Shown here: positions 8,515-17,096 of the stretch, piece after piece
Position numbering within the stretch: the stretch's first letter is position 1
How the letters are laid out: each line of letters starts with the position of its first letter
Assembly (NCBI GenBank): GCA_035651595.1
Contig: DASRFJ010000028.1
Span: forward strand, 1-33,803
Length of the DNA: 33,803 nucleotides
Direction: 5' to 3'
Origin: JAFARZ01 sp035651595
GTDB lineage: Bacteria; Actinomycetota; Actinomycetes; Streptosporangiales; Streptosporangiaceae
Translations under genes and position numbers: made by a program
The notes under the pieces: model-generated
What the model saw: only the letters and a program-made list of their open reading frames with translations
Database searches by the model: none
What the model was told of the DNA's origin: nothing

Positions 8515-8520
8515 ACCTTA
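8515..8520 (-). promoter_or_regulatory. -10 hexamer of the S9 peptidase gene
   Basis: TAAGGT on the minus strand ends 6 bases before the ATG at 8508. It sits in the short gap after the aldehyde dehydrogenase gene, so the peptidase may have its own start besides readthrough. Confidence 0.45.
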
Positions 8521-8530
8521 TGGGCCTCGC

Positions 8531-10006
8531 CTACCCGGAGAACCACCGTGCCGGCGCGGGGGCGGTGTTGTGATAGATGTGCTTGACCTCGGTGTATTCG
8601 TCGAGCCCGGAGGGCCCCAGCTCTCGCCCGATGCCGGACTTGCCGAACCCGCCCCACTCCGCGGCCGGCAGGTACGGATGGTAGTCGTTGATCCACACGG
8701 TGCCGTGTCGCAGCGCCCCGGCGACCCGCTCGGCGCGGCCGGCATCCGAGGTCCACACGGCCCCGGCTAGCCCGTAGGACGTGTCGTTGCCGAGCCGGAT
8801 GGCCTCCTCCTCGGTCGCGAACCGCTCCACGGTCACGACCGGGCCGAACACCTCTTCCCGCACCGCCGTCATCTCCCGCGTGCACTGCGCGAACACCGTC
8901 GGCCGCAGGAAGAAACCCGACGACAGCTCGGGCGAAGCAGGCCGCGAACCACCGGCCAGCAGCGAAGCCCCTTCCGCCACAGACAAAGCGATGTACCGCT
9001 CCACCTTCTCCCGGTGCGCGGCCGACACCAGCGGCCCGCACTCGGTCTCCGGGTCCAGCCCGCTGCCCAGCCTGATCCGGTCGGCCCGCTCGGCCAGTGC
9101 GGCGACAAACGAATCATAGAGACTGTCCTGAACGATAAGCCGCGCGCCCGCCGAGCAGACCTGTCCCGAGTGCAGGAACGCCGCGGTCAGCGCGTTGTCC
9201 ACGGCGGTCTCGAAGTCGGTGTCGGCGAACACGATGTTCGGGTTCTTGCCGCCAAGCTCGAGCGCGACCCGGCGCACCCCGCGCGCGGCCGCGGCCATGA
9301 TCCGCTCCCCGGTCGCCAGCCCGCCGGTGAACGAGATGAGGTCCACGCCCTGATGCGCGACCAGCCCCGCGCCCACGACGGCGCCGGAGCCGAGCAGCAG
9401 GTTCACCACCCCGTCCGGGACCCCGGCCTCCGATATCAACTCGGTCAGCGCGACCGTCGACAGCGGCGTGACCTCGCTCGGCTTCACCACCGCGGTGTTG
9501 CCGGCCAGCAGCGCCGGCGCCAGCTTCCACGAGATCTGGAGCAGCGGGTAGTTCCACGGCGCGATCAGCGCGCACACCCCGACCGGCTCCCGGACGATCC
9601 GGCTGACCACGTTCGCGCGTCCCGCGTCGACCACCCGCCCCGCGTGCAGCGCGCTCGTCGCCAGCGCGGCGTAGTACCGGAACACCGCCGTGCTGTCGTC
9701 CACGTCGAAGAGCGCCTCGTTCAGCGTCTTGCCCGTGTCGAGGCTCTCGATCGTGGCCAGCTCGGTGCGCTCCCGTTGCAGCAGGTCGGCGACCGCGGTC
9801 AGCACCGCGGCCCGCTCGGTGACCGTGGTGCGCCGCCACGGGCCCTCGTCGAACGCCTCCCGTGCCGCGCCGACCGCCAGATCGATGTCACGCGGACCCG
9901 CCTCGGCGAGCGTATCCAGCTCCGAAGCGTCGAACGGGTTGATGGTCGCGGCCGTGCCGCCGTCCGCGGCGGGCTGCCATTTGCCCGCGATGAACAGGTT
10001 CTTCAC
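8531..10006 (-). CDS. Aldehyde dehydrogenase, betaine-aldehyde-dehydrogenase-like
   Basis: A 491-residue NAD(P)-dependent aldehyde dehydrogenase. Catalytic Cys284 (GQVCSAGARL), general base Glu250 (LELGGKNPN), Asn152 (APWNYP) and cofactor Lys175 (VKPSE) are all present, as is the EEVFGPV cofactor segment. The C-terminal GFGKSGIGRELG and KHIYHNTAPAPARWF resemble betaine aldehyde dehydrogenases that make the osmoprotectant glycine betaine. No choline dehydrogenase or transporter gene is nearby, so gamma-aminobutyraldehyde or another amino-aldehyde is also possible. Reading FTGGLATG, the usual FTGS serine is replaced by Gly. The GTG start lies 23 bp from the divergent glnE start and has TATCGT six bases upstream. 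Confidence 0.85.
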   Translation of the reverse strand: MKNLFIAGKWQPAADGGTAATINPFDASELDTLAEAGPRDIDLAVGAAREAFDEGPWRRTTVTERAAVLTAVADLLQRERTELATIESLDTGKTLNEALFDVDDSTAVFRYYAALATSALHAGRVVDAGRANVVSRIVREPVGVCALIAPWNYPLLQISWKLAPALLAGNTAVVKPSEVTPLSTVALTELISEAGVPDGVVNLLLGSGAVVGAGLVAHQGVDLISFTGGLATGERIMAAAARGVRRVALELGGKNPNIVFADTDFETAVDNALTAAFLHSGQVCSAGARLIVQDSLYDSFVAALAERADRIRLGSGLDPETECGPLVSAAHREKVERYIALSVAEGASLLAGGSRPASPELSSGFFLRPTVFAQCTREMTAVREEVFGPVVTVERFATEEEAIRLGNDTSYGLAGAVWTSDAGRAERVAGALRHGTVWINDYHPYLPAAEWGGFGKSGIGRELGPSGLDEYTEVKHIYHNTAPAPARWFSG

Positions 10007-10012
10007 TGCGCC

Positions 10013-10022
10013 ACGATAGCGT
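10013..10022. promoter_or_regulatory. Overlapping divergent -10 hexamers for aldehyde dehydrogenase and glnE
   Basis: Minus strand: TATCGT (10018-10013), then 6 bases, then GTG of the aldehyde dehydrogenase. Plus strand: TAGCGT (10017-10022), then 7 bases, then GTG of glnE. The two hexamers share 2 bp within the near-palindrome GATAGCGTTATC. Neither start has a Shine-Dalgarno sequence. Both messages are predicted to be leaderless, and RNA polymerase should not be able to open both at once. Confidence 0.6.
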
Positions 10023-10029
10023 TATCCGG

Positions 10030-12915
10030 GTGAGGGGTTCGACGCTGACGGGGCGGCTGGCCCGGATGGGATTCGCCGATCCAGCCCGCGCCGAGCTGCT
10101 GCTCGCCGATGGCGCGATCGACCCCGAGACCGACGAGGACCTGCTCGCCGCGCTCGCGAACGCGGCCGATCCCGACCTGGCGCTGGCCGGCCTGTCCCGC
10201 ATTCCGGGCGCCGCCAGCCGCCTCCGCGACGATCCAGACCTGCGTGCCCCGCTGGCCGCCGTGCTCGGCGTCAGCACAGGCCTCGCCGACCACCTGGCCA
10301 GGCACCCCGAAGACCTCCAGGTACTCCGCGACCCCACACCGAGCATGCCCGCGGCACCCGGCACAGCCGAACTCGCCGCCGCCTACCACCGCGAACTGCT
10401 CCGCGTCGCCGCGCTGGACCTCACCGGTGCGATCCCCATCGAGGAGGTCGGCGAGCGGCTCGCCGGACTCGCGGACGCCGTGCTCGAGGCCGCGCTCGGG
10501 ATCGCCCGCGCCGAACTGCCGGCCAGCGAGACCGCACGCCTCGCGATCGTCGCGATGGGCAAGTGCGGCGCCCGCGAGCTGAACTACGCCAGCGACATCG
10601 ACGTGATCTTCGTGGCCGAACCAGCCGACGCGGCCGCCGAACGCCTCGCCGCCGCGGTCGTCCAGGTGTGCGCGCGCTCCACCCCCGAGGGCAGCATCTT
10701 CCCCGTCGACCCGAACCTCCGGCCAGAAGGCCGTCAGGGTCCCCTGGTCCGCACCCTGGCCAGCCACCGCGCGTACTACGAGCGCTGGGCGAAGACGTGG
10801 GAGTTCCAGGCGCTGCTCAAGGCGCGCCCCGCGGCGGGCGACCTGGCCCTCGGCCAGGACTACGCCGACGCGCTGCGGCCCATGGTCTGGCAGGCGGCCC
10901 GCCGCGAGCACTTCGTCGAGGACGTCCAGGCCATGCGCCGCCGGGTGGAGAACTCGCTGCCCAAGCGGGAGGCCGGCCGCGAGCTCAAGCTCGGCCCTGG
11001 CGGCCTGCGCGACATCGAGTTCGCCGTGCAGCTGCTCCAGCTCGTGCACGGCGGCGCGGACGACTCGCTGCGCGCCCCCGCGACGCTGCCGGCCCTCGCC
11101 GAGCTGGCCGCGGGCGGTTACGTCGGCCGCGCCGACGCCGCCGACCTCGGCGCCGCCTACCGCTTCCTGCGCCGCACCGAGCACCTCCTGCAACTGCACC
11201 GGCTCAGTCGCACCCATACCCTCCCGGATGACCCGGCCGTCCTGCGCAGGCTAGGCAGAACCTTTTTTCAGAACGACATCAGTGCTTCGGACCCGGCCGC
11301 GCAATTCGATCAGCTGTGGCGCAAGCATGCCCGCCAGGTACGGCGGCTGCACGAGAAGCTCTTCTACCGTCCGCTGCTCGACGCGGTCGCCCGGCTCCCG
11401 TCCGAGGAGGCCAGGCTCACCCCGGAGGCGGCCCGGGCGCGGCTGGAGGCGCTGGGCTATGTGGACCCGGCGGGGGCGCTGCGGCACATCGACGCGCTGA
11501 CCTCCGGGGTGTCCCGCCGCGCGGCGATCCAGCGCACGCTGCTGCCGGTGCTGCTCGGCTGGTTCGCCGGCTTCGCCGAACCGGACGCGGGGCTGCTCGC
11601 GTTCCGCCAGGTCAGCGACGCACTCGGGGAGTCGCCCTGGTACCTGCGCCTGCTTCGCGATGAGACGAAGGCGGCCGAGCGCATGGCCCGGGTGCTCGCC
11701 TCGAGCCGCTACGCGACCGGCCTGCTGCTGCGCGCGCCCGAGGCAGTGGCGATGTTCGGCGACGATGCGGAACTGGACGCGCGCACCGAGCCGGTGCTCA
11801 CCACCGAGATGCTGGCGGCCACCGGCCGGCACGTCGATGACGCCGAGGCCGCGGTCGCCACGGTCCGTTCCCTGCGCCGCCGCGAGTTGCTCAGGATCGC
11901 CTGCGCGGACATCCTCGACGGCGCGCCCGCGCTCGCCGCGACCGGCGAGGCCCTGACCGCGGTGACCGGGGCGACGCTGCGGGCCGCGCTGGCGGCGGCG
12001 ACGGGCAAGATCGAGGCGGAACTGCGCCGCCCGCTGCCGACCCGGTTCGCGGTGATCGCGATGGGCAGGTTCGGCGGGCACGAGTCCGGTTACGGCAGCG
12101 ACGCCGACGTGCTGTTCGTGCACGACCCGCTGCCGGACGCGGACGACAAACAGGCCTCGGACGCGGCGCACGCCGTGGCCGCCGAACTGCGGCGGCTGCT
12201 CGCGCTCCCGGTACCCGACCCCCCGCTGCTCGTCGACGCCGACCTGCGCCCCGAGGGCAGGCAGGGGCCGCTGGTCCGCACCCTCGCCGCCTATCGCGCC
12301 TATTACCGGCGCTGGTCGGCGCCGTGGGAGGCGCAGGCGCTGCTGCGCGCCGAACCCGCCGCGGGCGACGCCGCCCTCGGCGCCGAGTTCACCGCGATGG
12401 CCGGTGAGTTCCGCTATCCGGCCGGTGGCATCGGCGAGGCCGCGGTGCGCGAGATCCGCCGGATCAAGGCCAGGGTCGAGGGGGAGCGGATCCCGCGTGG
12501 CGTGGATCCCGCGCTGCACGTCAAGCTCGGTCCGGGCGGGCTGTCCGACGTGGAGTGGACGATCCAGCTGCTCCAGCTACGCCATGCGCACAACGTGCCG
12601 GGCCTGCGCACCACGCGCACCGGGACCGCGATCGACGCCGCGGTGGCGGCGGGCCTGCTGCCCGCGCCCGCGGCCGCGGCGCTGACCGCCAGCTGGGAGC
12701 TGGCGTCGCTGATCCGGAACGCGATCGTCCTGGTGACCGGCCGCCCCGCCGACACGATCCCCGCCCGGCGCACCGAAGCCACCGCGATCGCCCGCCTGCT
12801 CGGCTACGCCCCGCCCACTGTGCTAGCCGACACTGGGGCACAGGCCCTGGAACAGGCCTACCGCCGCGCTGCCCGCCGCGCCCGCGCCGCCATGGAGCCC
12901 CTCTTCTACGGCTGA
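10030..12915 (+). CDS. glnE: Bifunctional glutamine synthetase adenylyltransferase/deadenylyltransferase
   Basis: GlnE adds AMP to, and removes it from, a tyrosine of GlnA, setting GS activity to nitrogen supply. The 961 residues show the usual two nucleotidyltransferase halves. The first has MGKCGARELNYASDIDVIFV (about 176-195) and the second MGRFGGHESGYGSDADVLFV (about 678-697). Each is followed by a DxxLRPEGRQGPLVRT strand and a KLGPGGLxDIEF/SDVEW segment and a helical bundle. The DxD metal pairs are intact in both, so both activities should be retained. Length is close to the family norm. The GTG start is set by the TAGCGT -10 seven bases upstream. The gene ends in a 10-bp convergent overlap with the TPR-protein gene. 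Confidence 0.95.
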   Translation: MRGSTLTGRLARMGFADPARAELLLADGAIDPETDEDLLAALANAADPDLALAGLSRIPGAASRLRDDPDLRAPLAAVLGVSTGLADHLARHPEDLQVLRDPTPSMPAAPGTAELAAAYHRELLRVAALDLTGAIPIEEVGERLAGLADAVLEAALGIARAELPASETARLAIVAMGKCGARELNYASDIDVIFVAEPADAAAERLAAAVVQVCARSTPEGSIFPVDPNLRPEGRQGPLVRTLASHRAYYERWAKTWEFQALLKARPAAGDLALGQDYADALRPMVWQAARREHFVEDVQAMRRRVENSLPKREAGRELKLGPGGLRDIEFAVQLLQLVHGGADDSLRAPATLPALAELAAGGYVGRADAADLGAAYRFLRRTEHLLQLHRLSRTHTLPDDPAVLRRLGRTFFQNDISASDPAAQFDQLWRKHARQVRRLHEKLFYRPLLDAVARLPSEEARLTPEAARARLEALGYVDPAGALRHIDALTSGVSRRAAIQRTLLPVLLGWFAGFAEPDAGLLAFRQVSDALGESPWYLRLLRDETKAAERMARVLASSRYATGLLLRAPEAVAMFGDDAELDARTEPVLTTEMLAATGRHVDDAEAAVATVRSLRRRELLRIACADILDGAPALAATGEALTAVTGATLRAALAAATGKIEAELRRPLPTRFAVIAMGRFGGHESGYGSDADVLFVHDPLPDADDKQASDAAHAVAAELRRLLALPVPDPPLLVDADLRPEGRQGPLVRTLAAYRAYYRRWSAPWEAQALLRAEPAAGDAALGAEFTAMAGEFRYPAGGIGEAAVREIRRIKARVEGERIPRGVDPALHVKLGPGGLSDVEWTIQLLQLRHAHNVPGLRTTRTGTAIDAAVAAGLLPAPAAAALTASWELASLIRNAIVLVTGRPADTIPARRTEATAIARLLGYAPPTVLADTGAQALEQAYRRAARRARAAMEPLFYG

Positions 12916-13625
12916 ACGCCGTCGCTCAGGCGGGCGGGCGGCGGGACGCCCGGCATCATGTCGCTGCGGATCAGCACGGCCTCCGCGGTCGCGGCGCGTG
13001 CCGCCGCGAGGCGGTCCAGGTAGCCGAGCGCGTCCGCCTGGCGTTCCAGCGCCTCGGCCAGGCGCCCCGCGTAGTGGTTGCGGTCGGCGATCGTCAGCGC
13101 CCGGTACAGCGCCACCGCGTCCTCGGCCGCGGCCAGCGCCTCGCCGTGCCTGGCCATGACGGCGAGCAGCCCGGCCTGGAGACAGCGCCCGCGCGCCAGG
13201 TTGACGTCCTGCCGGCTCGGCCCGGCGTCGACCATCTCGGTGAGGATCTCGACCGCCTCGTCGACGGCCTCCAGCGCCTGCGGCGCCTTGCCCAGCGTGT
13301 GCAAGATCTCAGCCTTGGTCAGCAGCCGGTCGGCCAGCACCTCGCGGAACTGACCCGGCCACCGCTCGGCCAGCCTGCGGTCCATCGTCAGCAGGCTGGT
13401 GACCTGCTCGAGCGCTTCTTCCGGGCGGCCGGCCGCGAGCAACTTGTCCGGGTCAGGCAGGCGCAGCGACAGCAGGAACAAGTAGACCAGCGGCGCGACG
13501 ATGAAGCCGGTCACCGCGCCGACCGCGGTCCAGATCGGCCCGAACTGCATCCCGGCCCCGCCGGACAGCAGGCCGCCACCCAGCGCCACGAGGATGGCCT
13601 TGCGGCGCGTGGGGGTACTTCGCAC
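12906..13625 (-). CDS. Membrane-anchored TPR-like protein
   Basis: A 239-residue protein from the GTG at 13625. A basic start (RSTPTRRK) is followed by two hydrophobic stretches (about 10-55), then a soluble alpha-helical region with TPR-like units such as AGRPEEALEQVTSLL, LGKAPQALEAVDEAVEIL and ARHGEALAAAEDAVALYRAL. TPR regions usually bind other proteins. The chosen start is set by GATAAT six bases before the GTG. A longer frame to 13802 would overlap the preceding kinase-like gene and has no ribosome site. It lies 32 bp after the pseudokinase gene on the same strand, which suggests a joint role. Confidence 0.65.
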   Translation of the reverse strand: MRSTPTRRKAILVALGGGLLSGGAGMQFGPIWTAVGAVTGFIVAPLVYLFLLSLRLPDPDKLLAAGRPEEALEQVTSLLTMDRRLAERWPGQFREVLADRLLTKAEILHTLGKAPQALEAVDEAVEILTEMVDAGPSRQDVNLARGRCLQAGLLAVMARHGEALAAAEDAVALYRALTIADRNHYAGRLAEALERQADALGYLDRLAAARAATAEAVLIRSDMMPGVPPPARLSDGVQP

Positions 13626-13631
13626 GCACTC

Positions 13632-13637
13632 ATTATC
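13632..13637 (-). promoter_or_regulatory. -10 hexamer of the TPR-protein gene
   Basis: GATAAT on the minus strand ends 6 bases before GTG 13625. The first base departs from T, the rest fits a strong -10. Confidence 0.45.
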
Positions 13638-13657
13638 GATCGCACCTTTCGTCCCAG

Positions 13658-14401
13658 CTAGACCCCATTTGCTTCGGCGCGGAGCGCGGCCGAGAGCTGG
13701 GCCGGGTGACAGATCGACGGCGTACCCCAGGCCGGCAGCGCGTGGCACGCGATCGCGTTCAGCCGGATCGGGACCGCCGCCCGCAGCTCGCGCGGCTCGC
13801 ACGGGGCGCCCGCCGCGGCGCGGTCGCTCGGCCAGTAGCCGGTGAGCAGCGTGTACAGGATCCGCGCCAGGGCGACGGTGTCGGCGGCGGCTGGGTCCGG
13901 GGAACCGGCGCCGGACAGGGCGGCGTCGATGCCCAGCCCGGTGATCTTCAGCCCGCTGGTGCCCCAGTGCAGGTGATTCAAATCAAGCCGCAGATGCGGC
14001 CGCGTCCGCGCGTGCGCCGCCGCGACCGCGTGCGCGGCCTCGGCCACGATGTGGGCGGCGAGCCCCGGGTCGGGCAGTCCGGTCGTCAGCCACTGATCCA
14101 GGGTCGGGTCCGCGGCCCACTCGGACACCAGGTAGGGACGTTCCGGGTCATAACACGCGTCGAAGACCGTGGTCAGGCGGGTGTCGCTCACCCCGGCGGC
14201 GGCCTGCACCGCGGCGGCCAGGCCGGGGACCGGAGTCCACGCGGGCAGCATGTGCACGGTGACCGGCCGCCGCAGCACGACGTCCATTGCCCGCCACAGC
14301 TGGGCGGGACCGACCGGGCCGATCGGCTGCTCCAGGCGGAAGCGCCCGCCAAGGACGAGGCCGTCCGTAGTCGTCTGCGGCGCTAGATCCAGCACGGTCA
14401 T
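13658..14401 (-). CDS. Protein pseudokinase of the Ser/Thr kinase fold
   Basis: A 247-residue soluble protein that follows the Hanks kinase pattern but lacks the catalytic residues. The N-lobe GGRFRLEQPIGPVGPAQLWRAMD (about 18-40) matches kinase beta strands 1-2. The VAVK lysine is replaced (VTVHML, His50), the catalytic loop is degenerate (LRLDLNHLHW in place of HRDLKPxN), and DFG is replaced (KITGLGIDAAL). The C-lobe ADTVALARILYTLLTGYWP is typical of kinases. The nearest relatives I know are the pseudokinase domains fused to MurJ/MviN in actinobacteria, which bind an FHA protein when phosphorylated. Here the domain stands alone. A GGAGG ribosome site lies 6 bases before the ATG. It leads the TPR-protein gene. 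Confidence 0.7.
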   Translation of the reverse strand: MTVLDLAPQTTTDGLVLGGRFRLEQPIGPVGPAQLWRAMDVVLRRPVTVHMLPAWTPVPGLAAAVQAAAGVSDTRLTTVFDACYDPERPYLVSEWAADPTLDQWLTTGLPDPGLAAHIVAEAAHAVAAAHARTRPHLRLDLNHLHWGTSGLKITGLGIDAALSGAGSPDPAAADTVALARILYTLLTGYWPSDRAAAGAPCEPRELRAAVPIRLNAIACHALPAWGTPSICHPAQLSAALRAEANGV

Positions 14402-14545
14402 GGCATACCTCCGGGTTCCTTGCCGGTAAGAGCCACCGACCCCCGGTCCGCCAGCAGTTTTTTCCCGAAGCTATTTTCAGCCAGCCGTCTACGACGACCC
14501 GCTCAATCCCGCGATCGCCGCGAGTGCTCGCGCCAGCAAACGGAG

Positions 14546-15412
14546 TTAGAGGCGGGCGTTGAGGTGGAGCGTTCTGAGCGTGTCGACCGTGATGCAGCCG
14601 CGCCAGTCGCGTTCGGCGGCGGGGGACCAGGCCAGCCAGTTGAACATCCAGCCGCCGTCCGGGAGCTGGGCCTGGGCGAGGTGGTCCAGGTGGGCCTCGA
14701 TGACCGGCTTGTCGAACAGGGCACGGGCGAGCGAGTCAGGCTCGGGCGCGAAGTCGAGGGGCAGGTGCACCTCGCCCTCGGCGCCGGGGTCAAGCGTAAC
14801 CAGGTGCTGGCTGAGCATCAGGTCGCCTACCTGGTCGAACGCCTTGCGGGCCCGGTCCCGGTCCGGCACGTACTGAAGGAAGTCGAGCACGCCGCGCACG
14901 TCATAGGGTCCCACGCCGGCCAGCTGATCGATCCGGGTCCACATCACCTCGGTCGCGCGGTCCAGCCATGGGTGGCTGAAGCGGCGGGCGTGCAGCTGGC
15001 CGGTGATCATTCCGGTGGCGATCAGCGAGGCCGGATGTCCCTCCTCCGGTATCCACCACGGCGCCCACGCGCCGTCGCTGAGCGTCGGCTGCACGAACGC
15101 CGCGCCGCCCTCGGCGGGTGCGGCTTGTTCGAGCCAGTCGCAGGCGCCGCGCACCAGGTCCTCGTCCCAGCAGTCCGCCTCGTTCATGACGCGCAGCGCC
15201 ATCGCCACCGCGGCCGGCTGGCTGCCGGGGGTCCGGCTGTCCGGTTCGAGCGCGTGCCCGAATCCGCCGTCGGGATTGCGGTACGCGGCGACCGCGTCGC
15301 GTACCGGGGCGGCCTCGCCGCCCGCGAAAAGGCGCTCGAACCTGCGGATATCGAGCACCCTGGCATTTGCCGTGATGAATGCGGCGGCTTTCCCGAAATC
15401 TGGCGTGGTCAT
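14546..15412 (-). CDS. Terpene-cyclase/prenyltransferase-fold (alpha-alpha barrel) protein
   Basis: A 288-residue soluble helical protein. The repeats NPDGGFGHALEPDSRTPGSQ (about 43-62) and LPDGGWMFNWLAW near the C-terminus are QW-like motifs of the squalene cyclase/prenyltransferase alpha-alpha barrel. The DxDD motif of class II cyclases is not visible, so a catalytic cyclase is unlikely; many short actinobacterial members of this group have no known function. The start is uncertain: ATG at 15412 is used here, with ATG at 15421 and 15439 as alternatives. None has a strong ribosome site. It is divergent from the AraC-type regulator gene. Confidence 0.65.
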   Translation of the reverse strand: MTTPDFGKAAAFITANARVLDIRRFERLFAGGEAAPVRDAVAAYRNPDGGFGHALEPDSRTPGSQPAAVAMALRVMNEADCWDEDLVRGACDWLEQAAPAEGGAAFVQPTLSDGAWAPWWIPEEGHPASLIATGMITGQLHARRFSHPWLDRATEVMWTRIDQLAGVGPYDVRGVLDFLQYVPDRDRARKAFDQVGDLMLSQHLVTLDPGAEGEVHLPLDFAPEPDSLARALFDKPVIEAHLDHLAQAQLPDGGWMFNWLAWSPAAERDWRGCITVDTLRTLHLNARL

Positions 15413-15483
15413 GGCATCCATCTCAGCATGGCAGGCCACGCCCGTATTGAACGAAACGGCCAGCGGCGTGGCATGCTGCTGTC

Positions 15484-16206
15484 ATGGGATCGCGCCAGTA
15501 CCGGGAGTGGGCGGCGCCGGTCGTGCTACGCGATTCCGTGGTCTGCCTGTGGTCGGGGAGAGCGGACCGGGACAGCGAGACGCTCGTGTTGCCCGATGCC
15601 TGCTGTGACCTGATCTGGGAGCAGGGGAAGGGTGCCTTCGTCGCGGGGCCGGACACGGGGCCCGCGCCGGCCGGCGCGACCGCGGGCACGGTCACGTTCG
15701 GCGTCCGGTTCCGGCCGGCCGCGGGCGGCCCGGCACTCGGACTGCCGCTCAGCGAACTGCGCGACCAGCGCGTGGACCTGGCCGAGCTGCGGCCCGCCGA
15801 CGCGAGACGGCTGGCTGGCACGCTGGACCCGAAGACCGCGATGACCCGGCTGGCCGACCTCGCCGGCCGCCTGGTCAGCGACGGGCCGCCGGACGCGGCG
15901 ATGGTGTACGCGGCACGGCTGCTGTACGACCCGCGGGTTCGCTCCGAGGCCGTCGCGGCGGAGCTCGAGCTCAGCGCCCGCCAGTTCCGCCGCCGCTGCC
16001 ACGAGAGCGCCGGGTACGGCCCGAAGACCCTGCAGCGCATCCTGCGGTTCCGGCGCTTCGTGTCCCGGATCGACACGGGAGACCGGGACCTGGCGACGAT
16101 CGCGGCCGACGCCGGCTACGCCGACCAGGCGCACCTGACCAGGGAATGCGTCGAGCTGTCGGGCCTGACGCCGGCCGCGCTGGCGAGGTTGCGGAGCGCG
16201 GCGTGA
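15484..16206 (+). CDS. AraC-family transcriptional regulator
   Basis: A 240-residue DNA-binding regulator. Residues about 1-110 resemble the N-terminal domain often found before AraC helix-turn-helices (RQYREWAAPVVLRDSVVCLWSG, LPDACCDLIW, GVRFRPAAGG). Residues about 145-238 are the double HTH: SARQFRRRCHESAGYGPKTLQRILRF, then DLATIAADAGYADQAHLTREC. The ligand is unknown. Its stop overlaps the GTG start of the haloalkane dehalogenase (GTGA), so the two are translationally coupled and the regulator may sense a substrate of the enzyme. It diverges from the barrel-fold protein gene with a 71-bp gap. Confidence 0.85.
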   Translation: MGSRQYREWAAPVVLRDSVVCLWSGRADRDSETLVLPDACCDLIWEQGKGAFVAGPDTGPAPAGATAGTVTFGVRFRPAAGGPALGLPLSELRDQRVDLAELRPADARRLAGTLDPKTAMTRLADLAGRLVSDGPPDAAMVYAARLLYDPRVRSEAVAAELELSARQFRRRCHESAGYGPKTLQRILRFRRFVSRIDTGDRDLATIAADAGYADQAHLTRECVELSGLTPAALARLRSAA

Positions 16207-17096
16207 GAGTGCTGCGGACACCCGAGGAGCGGTTCGCCGGGCTGCCGGACTTTGACTACCCGGCGCGGTACGCCGAGATCGGCGCGCTCCGCCTGGGCTA
16301 CGTCGAGGCGGGTCCGCCAGACGGCGCGCCCGTACTGCTGCTGCACGGGGAGCCGAGCTGGTCGTTCCTGTACCGCAAGGTCATCGCGGTGCTCGCCGAC
16401 GCCGGCCTGCGGGTGATCGCCGCCGACCTGATCGGCTTCGGGCGGTCGGACAAGCCGGCCGCGATCACGGACCACAGCTACGCCCGGCACGTGGAGTGGA
16501 TCAGGGCATTCGCCTTCGACCGGCTCGATCTGCGCGACCTCACGCTGGTCGGGCAGGACTGGGGCGGTCTCATCGGGCTGCGCCTGGTCGCCGAGCACCC
16601 GGACCGGTTCGCCCGCGTGGTGGCCGCCAACACCGGGCTGCCCACCGGCGACCAGCCGATGCCCGAGGTGTGGCTGCGGTTCCGCGACGTGGTCCGCACC
16701 GCCGCGACGCTGAGCGTGTCCCGGCTGGTGCAGTCCGGCTGCCGGACGACGTTGTCTCCGGAGGTGCTCGCCGCCTACGAGGCGCCGTTCCCCGACCCGG
16801 CCTACGCCGCCGCGGTCCGCGCGATGCCGGAGCTGGTCCCAGCCGACCCGGACAATCCCGCGTCGCAGGCCAACCGGGCCGCCTGGCAGCGCCTGGCCGC
16901 GTGGGACAAGCCGTTCCTCGTGGCGTTCAGCGACGCTGACCCGATCACCGGCGCGATGGCGCCGGTGCTGAAGCACGTCGTGCCGGGTGCGGCGCGGTTC
17001 GACCACCCGGTGATCGCCGGCGCCGGCCACTTCCTCCAGGAGGACGCGGGCGAGCAGCTCGGCGCGGTGATCCGCGCCTTCATCGAAGAAAGCTAG
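16203..17096 (+). CDS. Haloalkane dehalogenase (HLD-I-like)
   Basis: An alpha/beta hydrolase of 297 residues predicted to cleave carbon-halogen bonds by hydrolysis. The opening RVLRTPEERFAGLPDF is typical of subfamily I dehalogenases. HGEPSW (49-54) supplies the oxyanion region, Asp119 and Trp120 in GQDWGG are nucleophile and halide ligand, Asp246 (DADPIT) is the likely acid and His276 (GAGHFLQED) the base. The start at 16203 overlaps the regulator stop by four bases and gives the family N-terminus. Physiological substrate is unknown. The gene ends at a CTAG shared with the convergent GNAT gene. Other hydrolases of the fold are possible, but Asp rather than Ser as nucleophile with the adjacent Trp favours dehalogenase. 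Confidence 0.85.
   Translation: MRVLRTPEERFAGLPDFDYPARYAEIGALRLGYVEAGPPDGAPVLLLHGEPSWSFLYRKVIAVLADAGLRVIAADLIGFGRSDKPAAITDHSYARHVEWIRAFAFDRLDLRDLTLVGQDWGGLIGLRLVAEHPDRFARVVAANTGLPTGDQPMPEVWLRFRDVVRTAATLSVSRLVQSGCRTTLSPEVLAAYEAPFPDPAYAAAVRAMPELVPADPDNPASQANRAAWQRLAAWDKPFLVAFSDADPITGAMAPVLKHVVPGAARFDHPVIAGAGHFLQEDAGEQLGAVIRAFIEES

Noticed and set aside
10003..11217. Long minus-strand frames opposite glnE (also 11251-12519)
   Set aside because: They lack motifs, and GlnE is unmistakable on the plus strand.
14420..15613. Plus-strand frame over the barrel-fold protein and regulator start
   Set aside because: It overlaps two genes with recognisable domains and reads as shadow sequence.
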